NCBI GenBank assembly: GCA_021234155.1
Contig: JAJEKV010000128.1
Location: 1 to 64,000 of the forward strand
Direction: 5' to 3'
DNA from: Isoetes taiwanensis
Taxonomy: Eukaryota > Streptophyta > Lycopodiopsida > Isoetales > Isoetaceae
DNA: 64,000 nucleotides
Both the position numbers and the translations under genes were made by a program. Under the pieces are notes generated by a model, which was given only the letters and a program-made list of their open reading frames with translations, was not told the DNA's origin and did not search any database. This document shows, in pieces, positions 13,100 to 25,283 of this stretch; positions within the stretch are counted from its first letter, which is position 1; each line of letters opens with the position of its first letter.

Positions 13100-13690
13100 G
13101 GGTGTCTTTCGTGAAGGAGACATGCGGCGTTGAGAGAAGAAAAACTCATGGCGGAAATTCAAGGGTCGAGGGACGGAGAATGAAAAAGTTGAGAAAGGAT
13201 TTCACTATCCGAAGGATGAAGTGGAAATGGTGAAAAACGTAAATTGTGAATTGAATGATAAAGAAGACTTGGAAGGTGTAACAAGCCGAGACAAGCATTC
13301 GATGATTATGTAGAAGCCGCCAGAAAGAAGGCGCGGAGCTTGCAATATTAGGATTGTAGGTTTACCAGAAAATGATCAGGAGCAGACAAAAGCCCGGTGT
13401 CTAACATTTTTCGGAGAAGATTTGCAAGTGAAGGATGTAGCAGAAACCGAAGCTTTTCGGATTGGTAAAAAAGAGCAGGGTACTAGACATGTTTTAGTGA
13501 AGTTTGCAAGCGAGAGGACAAGACCCGAAAGTAATTTATTGAGGCGTAAACGAAGGGAAATTTATATGGATGAATGACAATCTTACCAAAGATCAACTAC
13601 ATGAGAAAAGAGGAATTAGTGAGATTCAAGGAAGCGAAGACAAACAACCAAATTCTAAAATGGGTGAAAGGTAAGGTAGTAGTAGGGTAG
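13100..13690 (+). pseudogene. LINE ORF1 remnant with RRM-like segment
   Basis: Joined by eye across frameshifts, the plus strand reads a charged coiled-coil-like start, then N-I-R-I-V-G-L-P-E-N (about 13340), then L-T-F-F-G-E-D-L, E-A-F-R-I-G-K and HVLVKFAS. This succession is typical of the RNA-recognition-like core of L1-type ORF1 proteins, which bind element RNA. Several indels interrupt it. It lies directly upstream of the endonuclease, as ORF1 should. Confidence 0.5.
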
Positions 13691-13699
13691 GAATTTGGG

Positions 13700-14710
13700 G
13701 AGGACCTTAGAATCGTAGTCTGGAACATTAACAGGCTCACAATTGATAAGGTGTTAAGTCTAGAAGACATATTGGAGGAAATAGATGTAATATGTTTTGT
13801 GGAAACTAAAGAGACAGATCTTTATGCATTACCCGAAATTGAGCATTTTGAAATGTTATATTCAGTACACAATAAGAGATTTAAGGCAGGAGAGATGGGA
13901 AACGGTGGTGTTGCATGTTATGTGAGACCAAAATGTCATAATATGATTAAAGGGATTAAGCGAGATGTTAATGGACAATACATTTGGTTGGAGATAATGA
14001 CTGAGAATGGTAGCTACTTCATGGCTGTTTGCTACTTCGCACCGAAACATAAAAGTATTTATGAAAACATAGAACATGGAGATGATGACCTATTTGCTGC
14101 CTTAGAAGAGGACATCATGAAATATCAGGAAAAAGGGCGGATTATTCTAACAGGGGACTTTAATGCTAGAACAGGGGATGCACAATCCGTTTTATTCTGT
14201 GGAGATAGAGATCCGTTGTGGTTGGATACTATGTCAGGAGAAGAACTTGAAAATGCTGGAAGAAAAAGAATGTCCAAGGATCATATAACAACGAAAGTTG
14301 GACGGCAATTCCTAGATCTATGTGGAAGTGCAAATCTGCTGATTTGTAATGGGCTGCTGAAATTCCCAGGCTCTTTTAAAAACACATGCCGGATGCGTAG
14401 TACAGTAGATTACTTGGTAATCTCGGAGGGAGCTAGTGAATGCATCAGCAGATTCGTGGTTGGTAAGGAGGAGATAGAATCTGATCACTGTCCATTAATG
14501 TTTACATTAAAAGCTAAAATAGACCAAGGCAGCGCTGAGCATACAAAAATTAGAAATTACATGTTAAATCATAATTTGAAAGGAGGATATAAAAGTCTGG
14601 TGGAACAGGGACTTCTTGACAAAGATTTGGATGGGGATCTAAATCAGCTTAGTCAACAACTAGTGGAGATGCTTGATGGGGCAGCCGAGAGATATATTCG
14701 TACCACTTAG
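13700..14710 (+). CDS. LINE endonuclease domain (EEP/APE-like), open frame
   Basis: The longest clean frame starts at ATG 13751 (319 residues), but coding similarity begins near 13712 with V-V-W-N-I-N-R-L, so the ATG is probably internal. Motifs of the endonuclease/exonuclease/phosphatase fold appear in order: WNINRL (metal Asn), CFVETKE (catalytic Glu), YFAP, GDFNART (Asp and Asn), STVDYLV, and SDHCPL (terminal Asp-His). All expected catalytic residues are present. In LINEs this domain nicks target DNA to prime reverse transcription. The frame stops at 14708-14710, where a complete ORF2 would continue into reverse transcriptase, so the protein is truncated. Flanking parts are full of frameshifts, which makes this intact stretch stand out. 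Confidence 0.85.
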   Translation, partial: EDLRIVVWNINRLTIDKVLSLEDILEEIDVICFVETKETDLYALPEIEHFEMLYSVHNKRFKAGEMGNGGVACYVRPKCHNMIKGIKRDVNGQYIWLEIMTENGSYFMAVCYFAPKHKSIYENIEHGDDDLFAALEEDIMKYQEKGRIILTGDFNARTGDAQSVLFCGDRDPLWLDTMSGEELENAGRKRMSKDHITTKVGRQFLDLCGSANLLICNGLLKFPGSFKNTCRMRSTVDYLVISEGASECISRFVVGKEEIESDHCPLMFTLKAKIDQGSAEHTKIRNYMLNHNLKGGYKSLVEQGLLDKDLDGDLNQLSQQLVEMLDGAAERYIRTT

Positions 14711-16990
14711 AGTGCGAATGGACTGCCATGCAAAGCATGGTTTGATGCGAATGTAGGAGTGCAAAACTGAAATGGAGGAAAGCGAGTCCGTGATTTGAAA
14801 GCATTATATAAAAAAACAAGATAAAGGCGTGGTTAGAAGAAAGAAAAGGAGATATATAGAGAGAAGGCAAGATCTTTGTGGCAAATTCATGGAGGAGCCG
14901 GGCGTTTACTGGAATGAATTAAAAGGGTATAAGAAGGCCGATGTACCACTTGATGCAAATGCGCTTATGGCAACATGTTAAGAATTTATATTATCATGAA
15001 GGAGTGCACGAGGATGCTTGTAAAAAACAATCAGCTTAAATATATCGAGGAAGAGGATGTGAGAATCAGCTTGGAATCAATGGCAAATGGCAAAGCCCGT
15101 GATGCACAAGGATTAGGTGCGTAACACTTGAAGTGGGCGAACTAAACTAAGGCCACTACTTGTGAAGATGATGAATGAAGCTCTAAAGAGCGGATTCCCG
15201 AGGCCCGGAACATGAACCGAAGTTGTACCAATTTTACAAAGGCGGGTCTAAGGATGATGTGAATAATTATAGGACTATTATGGTCAGCAATATCTTTTCT
15301 TGAAATTATTTGCAACAATCATGCGTAAGAAACCTGGAAAAATGGACGTAAACTCATAACAAACGAAAGCGTAATCTCAAAGCAGGATTTCGGGCTAGGA
15401 GATCAACATTGGACCACCCCACGGGTACTTAAAACCGCTTTTGATAAGACAAAGGGTTCAAAGAAACCGGTTTTCCGGCATTTGTAGATTTTAAGAAGGC
15501 TTTTGACAAAGTCCCAAGAAACCGCTTATGGGAACGAATGCGGCATTAAATGTTCCACAAGACCTCCAAAATGCGTAAGGATCTTATATGAGCGTATTGG
15601 TTCGCTTATCATTTCCTTTTTCTTCAAGAGCAAATGGGTGTATTAATAGTAACATGGGAGTGAAGCGGGGATGCCCGATATCACCTACATTGTTTGGCAT
15701 CTTTATCGACAAAACCTTGAAGCCCGGTTGAAGGATCATAGCCCGTGGAGGGATGGAAATAAATGGTTATGTGATCCAGCTTGTTGATGTATGCGTGACG
15801 ATGTAGTCCTCATTTCACGCTCTAAAACTCAAATGCAAAGAACACCTAAACAATTTTGGCTACTTTTGTGACCACACGGGGATGCAAGTGAATTTGGAAA
15901 AGACGCATGTGATGATAGTAGTAGCGCTGAAACAAGAGCATAGCTTTGAATATAAAGAGACCAAGGTATGTGACACATATAAATATTTGGGACTTATTTT
16001 TCACAGGAACCACCGATGGAACACTTGTATCGCACAGAGGATAACCTGAGGTCGAGAAGGCATTATGCGGCTTTGCAAAAGCATGTGCGGAGGATTCACC
16101 TATGGTCCCGGGACCTAAAAGGTAAAAACTATTTAAAAGCTTTAGTGCAAAGTGTAATTCTTTATGGATGTGAGATCTCGGGGACCTAGCCTTCCTCAAT
16201 GTTTGTGGAAAGATATTGAGCAAGTGTTGAAAAATTTTACGCTTGGAATTAGGAATAAAGGCAATGACTCCATATACCATGATGCTAACGTAGCGGATGC
16301 TTACCATTGGAGGGTGAAGCCCTTATTAGATGTGTCATATACATGAGAAAGAAAAGTATTGATGATGGATAATTCCAGGATGACTTATCGGGCATTGATA
16401 GCTTCGTAAGAAAAAAAGGTATATGGCATGATGTCAAGAGATGGCTATATAAATGGGGAATTCTCGTGGGATGAGATGATGACAATAGGCCGAATGATAT
16501 AAGAGCGTGGTTATCGTAACGGATATTTAAAAACTATGGTCCCAACCGAAGACAAAGATGCTTCTTTATCTCGGTGAATATTAATCCAAAGTCGGAGCCA
16601 GCCGAGATACCTCTGAGGATAATCTCTCTATCAAAAGAGACACGTCACTGAATAAGATTGAGCTCCCATCATTTGGGGGTCGAGGTAGGGAGATGGGGTG
16701 ATATAATTCCAAGAGATAAGAGATCTTGTAGAATGTGTGATAAGGGAGAGTAGAAGATGAATGTCATGCATTGCTTGAATGTGAGGCATATGAGACACTT
16801 AGGAATGCTTATGATATATATTTTTCCGATCTGCCTACACTATTTACAAAGTCCATGGGGATATTCTCTGGAAGTTCATAATAGAGCTTCTAGAACACAG
16901 AAGGTATGTCTAGATACTCTCTGAGGGGATATATCATTGAGGATGAAGAGGATATATTGAGTGAGTGATGAGCTAGATGAGGATGCGTAA
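14711..16990 (+). pseudogene. LINE reverse transcriptase and C-terminal remnant
   Basis: Broken frames spell recognisable reverse transcriptase pieces: FVDFKKAFDKVPRN near 15485, KRGCPISPTLFGIFID near 15665, and an active-site region at about 15787 where Y-A then D-D-V-V-L-I-S can be read across a one-base shift. Near 16150 the strand encodes the thumb-side segment around LYGCE, and near 16760 a C-terminal Cys/His-type segment (HxxLxCEAY). No long frame survives. It continues the endonuclease frame above as ORF2. Confidence 0.7.
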
Positions 16991-17030
16991 ACTCATCTAC
17001 TATTCTATGATGATATATGAATACTTGTTG

Positions 17031-17086
17031 TCTAATAGGCCTTAGAGGCCTCCCAAGAGGCCTAAACTTTCTCTCTCTCTAATAAA

Positions 17087-17144
<58 letters not shown>

Positions 17145-17150
17145 ACAGAA
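17031..17150 (+). repeat. LINE 3' end: stem-loop and (CT)n tail
   Basis: TAATAGGCCTTAGAGGCCTCCCAAGAGG (given here in two parts: TAATAGGCCTTAGAGG and CCTCCCAAGAGG) precedes (CT)n at about 17052-17146. AGGCCT and its complement can pair as a short stem. The same stem core and tail end the second LINE fragment near 18040-18120, so it is a family feature. Confidence 0.75.
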
Positions 17151-18282
<1,132 letters not shown>

Positions 18283-18462
18283 ATTTAGTCTAGTGGTAAC
18301 ACATTAGGTCTAGCAACTATAGGTCTCGAAGTTCGGGACCGCCGAAATCGCACTCTAAACCGCTGTTGGGTGTCAAAACCCACAAACGCATGTGAAGTGG
18401 TTGGGGCGTGGGAGCCAACCAAGCAATGTAGCATGGTGTGTGGTCACATGTCCAGTTGGATG
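18283..18462 (+). mobile_element. tRNA-derived SINE-like element
   Basis: TAGTCTAGTGG at 18286-18296 matches the RNA polymerase III box A consensus TRGYNNARNGG exactly. GTTCGGGACC at 18331-18340 matches box B except for one base. Their spacing of about 35 bases is right for a tRNA-like promoter. The body carries on to the T run at 18463. No flanking repeat was identified with certainty. Confidence 0.55.
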
Positions 18463-18740
18463 TTTTTTTTTTTTTTGAAGAACTGTGTCATCAATATATT
18501 AAAAGAATGGTAATGTTACAAAGCAAGTGAGGAGGAAGGAGAACTGCCCCAAAGAGACAGCGATACCTCGACACTCCACAACAAACTCACAAAAAAACTA
18601 CAACTCTACTGCTGTACAAACCGACCATCACCATCTACAACACCCAAGAAGTCCCGCCAAATGGCAAACTTCCGCTCTACTAATCCCGGGAACACCAGAA
18701 AGCTTTGAAATATTGCTTGGTGGCGTGACGTTAAAATTCT
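18463..18740 (-). mobile_element. LINE 3' end, minus strand
   Basis: The run of 14 T at 18463-18476 followed by GAAGAACTGTG is, on the minus strand, a 3' end ..CACAGTTCTTC-(A)14. It resembles the CCTTCAAAA-(A)n ends of the LINEs at 50.4 and 57.8 kb. Decayed coding sequence lies upstream on the minus strand. The right border near 18735, where TGGCGTGACGTTAAAA occurs, belongs to a different element tail. Confidence 0.5.
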
Positions 18741-21000
18741 ATCTCTCTCCTTCCTTTTTTTTGGGGGCATTTTCTAGTCTTATTCTATTTCTAGACACAT
18801 GTACCAGATAGAAGGATAGCCATAAACCCTCTTTCTCTAACCTTGATGGATGCAATTTCCTCTGGATATATTTTGGCGATGTTTTTTTTTCTTCTATTAC
18901 TCATGTTCTACAGGGGATGTTTAGGATATGGTCACATGTAGCTGTCAGCACGAAGAGATAGACATCAAAATGCCAAACGCGAAGGATCATATGCTAATTT
19001 TAAACATGAAGGACTTGCCATCAACATGGATGAATTCCACCTGCTTCCTCTTCAATTGAACGAGTTCATGTTGATGTGAATCCCCAAGAATTCGACATGT
19101 AACGTCTTCGAAGAGATTTGCTATTAAATTTTTTAACGTTTCTTTTGGCTCGGGAGGGGAGAAGAAAATTGGCATGGTAGAGTGGAAGCTTTGGTATCAT
19201 GCAATAAGGGTACATGACAAATGATCGCTGTGGGTTCACACCATTCTGTCTACCAATCCCTTCAGATACTTACTTCCCATGCAATTCATTCTCCAATTCA
19301 ATCTCCACTACTTCAATTTATGCCTTTCCGTTCTACTTCTCGTCCCATTCTTCATTCTCACATTTCAGTTATAGGAAGCCCTCAGTCCACTCTAGGCTTA
19401 CCTGAGCATACATATGGGTTGGTAGAAAAGATGCAGGGCATTTGGAGGTGTTTGAAAAGATGCAGACCACAAGAAGAGAGTCAACATCAATTATTCTACA
19501 AACAAATATTGAATGCTTTAGTCAGATGATTGATGTGACGAAACAAATACAGTGTCATATGGGAGAGATTACAATCAGCCTGGAATTCCTATGTGAAAAG
19601 GATTAGGTTACATATCTTATTTCATAGTTCATTGTCTTCATGTCTAAATTCAAAACTAGAAGAATCATTAAACTTTTAAATTCAAAACTATCAAGCTTTG
19701 TATCCAGATCCTTTCGTCTGTCTGTTCGTGTCCATCCGTCCATCCGTCCGCCCAAATGATTTGAGTCTAAGCCATATTTTTTGGATTATTATACGACAAT
19801 GCAAGTGTTTAAATGCTGGTTTAAAATGAAATGATAAGTGTTGACTTCTATACCTTTAATAAAAAGATGGGAACATAAAGTCAATGCATTATAGTAATAG
19901 ATTATTTAAGATTTTTCTCTATGTATATGGCATATGGTTGTTGTTATTTTTACTTTTAACAAAAAGGATGGACATAAATTAAAATCTGTCACACCCGAGG
20001 TCACAGGTTCAAACATGGCGAATATCGATCTAGTAATGGGGACCTTAAAAATTCATTGCCTCGAGGTCATAGGTTCAAGTACGACCAACTGGTCCTGTGG
20101 TAGAGATCTTAAACCTGTCATATGTACTCGATAATCACATGCAAAGCAACTCCTAGCATATCGCGCCTAGGTAGTGGATTGCCTTCCATGTGATATGTAG
20201 AACGTACTCATGATGTGATGATGAGTAGAATGACATCCTCCCCAAAAAAAAGGGGGGGAAATATGTTTTCTATTATTACCGTGTCTCAAATTACACACAA
20301 ATATACATAGCTCTGCAGTATTTTTAAATTAAGCTAATACATGCTCTTCTGGCATAAAAATGACATATATCTTGGTTTTACTGATAAATTTCCTGGTCAT
20401 CTGTCATCAATCTGCAAAAAAAAACATACAATAGATGGAAATATAAAGTGAGCGCATTACTGATATGCAGTATAACTCAAATGTCACATCATTTATAGTC
20501 CTTGTTGTACCACGTGTGTGGATGGAAAAACAAAGTAAAAAATTCATTACATGCAATATATTCTATGGCCTATACATAATTACAACCAAGTGTCAAATCA
20601 TTATATAGACCTTGATATTTCATATGTCTATTGGAGTATAAGCAACGAGGGTGCTCTTTCTTATTTTTTTTTCATATGTCATGTCTCCGGTGTGAATACA
20701 AGCAATAAGCAACAAGTTTTTTTCCTATGTTACTCACAAACGACGAGTGTGAACTTTTGTGCATCCGACTGCTCTCTACATGCAAATCGATTCAAGGCCC
20801 ACAAAGCAAACTATTATTCATTGCATAAAAAACTTTAACAAGCAAGTTTAACACATGTATACTCCATGTAAGTGCCATAGCAGTTTGTATCTCAGTCTCA
20901 TTCGCCTATATAGTCACTATATGAGCAACTAATTCTTAAATTTCATTTAAAAAATTTGAACTACATAAAACAAACAAGACAAGAACTCTGAGATAAACAT
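18741..21000. other. AT-rich intergenic DNA with a minisatellite and SINE scraps
   Basis: I see no gene. A short minisatellite based on TCCGTCCA lies at about 19717-19755. At 19985-20105 two GGTCACAGGTTCAAA / GGTCATAGGTTCAAG segments look like box B of decayed tRNA-type SINEs, the second preceded by a box A-like TCTAGTAATGGGG. Both are too decayed to delimit. Confidence 0.5.
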
Positions 21001-21231
21001 CACATCGAATCTCATCAAGTTGCTGAGGTTGATAAACCCTCTCCTAAAGAGTAGTAGGTGGATTGTGTACTGTTGCAAGTTGGAATCGAAGGGATGACAA
21101 AATAAACTCAAAAATTACATTAAGGCTTCTTGACCATAAACCATCTTGAAGGGAGTCTATCTTGTAGCAATTTCATACGTCATGTTATAAGCTTAAATTT
21201 TTGCTTGGAGCGTCACAGTTTTTCTTCAAAA

Positions 21232-21540
21232 TCATGACCAATGCCTTAAATAAGGTATGCTTTTGCGATGGTGGATATGCAAATGGTCTGCGGGTTCCTT
21301 AATGGTGTGATTCACAAAATGAACACCACGGTCAATAACAAATACAGTAGGGCATCCGAAATGCATGATAATGTGAGTGAATAGCACACACGATGCGCTT
21401 GCTGCCATGTTGTCTGCTAGAGCACATGCTTCAGCCCACTTGGCATAGTCCGTGAGAATGAGAATGTATCGAGCACATGTATTCTGAGCGGGAGGTCCAT
21501 AGGCCCAAGGATATCCATCCCCCATTTATTGAAACATGAC
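21232..21540 (-). pseudogene. Gypsy integrase core fragment
   Basis: The minus frame reads a piece of a retroviral-type integrase core: YILILTDYAKWAEA (first catalytic Asp), then FGCPTVFVIDRGVHF (second Asp) and a decayed tail with HH-KS-PYL. The catalytic Glu region is missing beyond 21232. Spacing between the two Asp motifs is about 60 residues, as in Ty3/gypsy integrase. There are no LTRs nearby, so this is an isolated fragment, unrelated in orientation to the large element at the window start. Confidence 0.8.
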
Positions 21541-22225
21541 CTTTAAAACCAGAGACTCTCCCAAGAATATAAGGACCCATTCATGGACAATAAATTGTGC
21601 AATGACAACAAGATGTCTAAGATGTCTAAGAAGTCACTTCCATAGTTGACCTAAGAGAAGGTTTTGTGGGGCTGGCAAAAGACTTCACTTGCATCCCCTT
21701 TGCAGCAGAGGTCTTCTACAACGTCAAGATGGAGGAATTACAATATGTATATGATGTGGGCCTTTGTGGTCCAAGTTCGCATTAGGTCTTTGAGTCCTTT
21801 CGTGCCTTACACTTAATAAGAATATCGCCCTTCCATGCCTATATACCTCAATGATTATTCAGAAAAAACAGTACTACAAATAATTTTATCATAGACAACC
21901 TTCTACGATCTCCAAGTTTGAACAATTTCTACTTCTACAATAAAAGAGAGGATACTATACATGTAGTAATAATGTCATTGTATGAAACCACATCTTCTCG
22001 TGACCTTTGAAGGAAGTTATAATTGCTTCCTTGAGTTCTCCATGTCAAGAATAAGCCAAGGAAATAATAGACATCTTCTTTTAGGCATACCTTGAATAAA
22101 CCCAAATATTGCAACAACTTATGAAAATAAAAGAGAGGCTAAGAATGATTTAAAACGGATAAGACATTAGCATCCTCTCAGGTGCGCTCACACTATCTCC
22201 CCCCGATTGGGGTTATTAAAAAAAA
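21541..22225. other. Intergenic, nothing recognised
   Basis: The stretch just right of the integrase fragment may be more decayed pol sequence on the minus strand. Beyond 21750 I find no conserved frame or repeat. Confidence 0.4.
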
Positions 22226-22228
22226 AAA

Positions 22229-22275
22229 TATGGAAACCCTTCCAAATTTCCCTGAAATTCGGAAGGGTTTCCACA
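22229..22275. repeat. GGAAACCCTTCC hairpin, copy A
   Basis: GGAAACCCTTCCAAATTTC and, after three bases, GAAATTCGGAAGGGTTTCC form an inverted repeat with 18 of 19 bases paired. Related hairpins lie at 24.9 and 25.1-25.3 kb. Confidence 0.85.
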
Positions 22276-22435
22276 AGAATATAATTTTTTTTGGAATCCA
22301 CCCGTAATTAATGCTTGGAATTAAATTTCTACAGCTCTTATTGAAGAGCTTTTTCCAGAAAAGGAATTTTTTTCCCTCTCTTCCTCCGGCGGTTTTCTTT
22401 CCATTTGGCGATTGAGGAAGGCCTACGGTCGATGC

Positions 22436-23920
22436 AGAAAACGTTTTATGGGAGCAATCAGGTACCAGAAACCCTTTTGGAGTTCGGCTTCAATTTCGCT
22501 TCATTTTTTTTGGTTTTTTAACTGATTGAAAGCTCTCCATTCTGGCAGGAGTTGCATGAGACATAGTGTTGGCTAAAAAGGTTTCTGGCAATATGGCTAT
22601 GGCGCCAAACGGCTCCATGTATGACCTATCTGCTTCCAAACTAACAGGTCGGGAGAATGGCAGCTCTTTGCAAGGATCCGAGAATGCAAATGGAGCCCAA
22701 AAATGGAGCCCTTGATGCACTTTTGCTCTCCGATTTTTTAACAGATGTGGTTCAGGTAAAGCATTTAACTTGATGTTTAAATATTATTAAGCATGCATCT
22801 GCTGTGGCGTTCCACGAACTCGGTATACATGCATATCTTTGTTTGCTATTGGAACTCTAGAAGAAACGGAAATTTCAATGGGGGGTAGACATGTCTTAAC
22901 CAAAGATGTATCAGTGTGGCTAAAGAGCTAAGTTTTGAGTATGATCATGCTAATCATTTAGAGAAATTAGTTAGATGTGCTTGTATCTTCTAATTGCAAA
23001 GCAATCATGTTTATTGATCTTGCCACTTGCTTGCTTGTGTTGCTCATTAAAAAATCAGTGAAATCGTGCAAATAATATCGAAATATTGCGTTTATAAAAC
23101 TTCCCTAGTTTTCTTTAAACTCACAAATTGTCGAGGGCAAACCCGAGTATTTCGACTATCTCTTCTTTTTTTTTTTTGCGCGACCATCTTTCAATAGCGA
23201 TTTAGTTAACGGGTAAGTTGGTGCTCTAACTTGCTTGGATCTTCCTTTCAAAGAATTTTACCGGTAATCAAGCATAAATATCTCATTTCTCAAATTTATT
23301 ACGACCAAGATTTTAGCTACTAAAAACACTCTTGCCAAAGAACACTACCGAGATATTTAGCTCAGTAATGCTTTCCTAGTATTAAGTTCTTTTGATTCTT
23401 TACAGAAAATATGAATATGCTGATGTGAACAATTTGGAGTATGATTGAACATGCTTATACCTTATTGTGTGGTTGTCCAGTTAGATAATTTTACACCTAA
23501 GGACTGTAAGCATTAGTCCTGCTAACTTCGTGTGAATATTGATGCCACATTCTTAATTTGCTATGTGGTTTCCTTTTCTTTTCAACCAGTTTTACTTATT
23601 ATTCTCTTCCTTTTTGCGTAATACAATCAACTACAAGAGGTGCACAATAGTTGTGACTTCTATTCCAAGCAAGCTGCATTAAGGGTAAGATTTAAATGCA
23701 AGCTCCCTAGGAAACAAGTGCTTACGTTTTTGCATTTTGTTTGCAACATCATGCTTTGAAGAATGCTTGAATGGAATCAATCCTCTGTCATGTTTCAATC
23801 TGTATCTTTTGTAATCATTGTTTTGTGTCCAGGCATTTGATCATCTATTAGAGCAAGGTCTAGTTTCCTTCTTGGATTCCAAGAGTTCATGCAATATGCT
23901 TGAATTTCTACCAGCTTAAG
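22436..23920 (+). pseudogene. Possible exon remnants, last two ORC4-like
   Basis: Exon-like pieces with good splice borders are seen: one ending ..DFLTDVVQ at GTAAAG near 22758; one at about 23637-23684 reading VHNSCDFYSKQAALR before GTAAGA; and one after TGTCCAG at 23834 reading AFDHLLEQGLVSFLDS and stopping at TAA near 23918. The last two join in phase 0 and resemble the C-terminal helical (winged-helix) part of origin recognition complex subunit 4, where a phrase like ALRAFEHL occurs. The nucleotide-binding part of ORC4 is not in the window. The match is short; a fragment of another gene is equally possible. Confidence 0.3.
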
Positions 23921-24572
23921 CTTTTATTTCTAATGAGAACTTGAAGGGGGATTGAATGCCAAAGACTGCCTCACCCTTTTGTAGAAAAAAAAAAAAAACC
24001 GCGAAAAGGAATATGGTAAGGCACCACCAGGTTACAATTCGTGCGAATTTCTCTAAATATTTTTGCTACTATCGCTCTGCCTTTCTAAGCAAAATCTAGA
24101 TCCAACAAAAGGCAAAAAATTTTGTTCTTTCGAGTCATTTTAAGCAACATTTAAAATGTGGTATACATGCCAAAATACAAACTCTAGACAACCTATGTCA
24201 AACCCAAGTTAGCCCAACTTCCAATATCTTATGCAATTGCATTTCTATTATGAGAAAATCATATGTATCGTTTAACCTCTAAACACTGCCTTTCTGGACA
24301 ACTTTTGAATCGGCACTCACATAAATTCATTCAGAGCCATTTATTGAATTCAACACCCCATTGGCAACTTACAAAAGACCCCTGATTCAAGAAACTCACC
24401 TACCATTTTGTTAAGATACAATACATACCTTGATCTCTCCTTGATATGCTTCAATGAAATATATAGATGTATGTGCACTCAAAGTTAGCATATTCTGGAC
24501 AACCATAAACAAAATCCGAAGCCAACCTTTCTATAATTCTCAAATCTTTGTCGCTACACTATTAACTGACAG

Positions 24573-24684
24573 TTACATTGCTATCCTAAAAACATGTTAT
24601 TTTCAAAACACGATTCACCAAAATAACATTACATTGCTATCCTAAAAGCATGTTATCTTCAAAACACGATTCACCAAAACAACA
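24573..24684. repeat. Two 56-bp tandem repeats
   Basis: The unit starting TTACATTGCTATCCTAAAA occurs at 24573 and again at 24629, with three differences. It lies in AT-rich DNA without genes. Confidence 0.9.
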
Positions 24685-24908
24685 TTACGTCGATAACATA
24701 CATCTATTGTCCACGAAAATAAGAGGCTCACAAATTCACAAAAATGAGAAAATAGATAACTTTTTCTCTGTGGTTGGATGTCCTAATGGATTTGTTAACA
24801 CATATCATTATACAACTTCACTCTCACTATTTTGTACATTTGTTGCATTCATCCAATTGATCTCAAAGGTCCAGGACTAGGACTGGATGCTCACCCTTAA
24901 AATTCTTT

Positions 24909-24998
24909 TATGAAATGTGGAAACCCTTCCTATTTTCCCCCATTTGTGGAAACCCTTCCTATTTTCCCATGGGTTTGGAAAATAGGAAGGGTTTCCAT
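24909..24998. repeat. GGAAACCCTTCC hairpin cluster, copy B
   Basis: GGAAACCCTTCCTATTTTCC occurs twice in direct orientation and once inverted as GGAAAATAGGAAGGGTTTCC. The second and third copies form a hairpin with a short TGGGTTT loop. Confidence 0.9.
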
Positions 24999-25085
24999 TT
25001 GAATTAAAATTTAAATTCTTGAGTGTCATGCATATCTATGAGCGTGCACCATTAATGGCGGCGTGCGTGTTGGGCGGCGTATTTG

Positions 25086-25283
25086 GAAAAAAAAGGAAAC
25101 CCTTCCCATTTTCCGAGGAAACCCTTCCGATTTTCAAATTGGAAACCCTTCCAATTTTCCATTAAAACCATGGTTCCCTTCCTGGTTATAATGAAAGCCG
25201 GAAGGGTTTCCATGGAAACCCTTCCTATTTTCCATGGAAAATTGGAAGGGTTTCCATGGAAAATAGGAAGGGTTTCCATGGGA
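25086..25283. repeat. GGAAACCCTTCC hairpin cluster, copy C
   Basis: At least seven more copies of the 12-base core, in both orientations, are separated by ATGGAAA or TTTCC linkers and make nested palindromes (strongest at 25199-25283). Open frames on both strands here (repeated GFPWKIGR / ETLPIFHG) are by-products of the repeats and not genes. Confidence 0.9.

Larger units (their letters stand above)
12983..17150 (+). mobile_element. Degraded LINE (non-LTR retrotransposon), ORF1 and ORF2
   Basis: The order is ORF1-like RNA-binding remnant, apurinic-type endonuclease, reverse transcriptase, C-terminal region, then a 3' end with the stem AGGCCTTAGAGGCCT followed by a (CT)n tail instead of poly(A). 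There is no LTR. Only the endonuclease part is an open reading frame. A microsatellite tail is a property of some LINE clades outside L1. The clade is not assigned. Confidence 0.75.

Noticed and set aside
19214-19529. Two overlapping plus-strand frames
   Set aside because: No motif, no splice borders and similar openness in two frames of the same pyrimidine-rich DNA.
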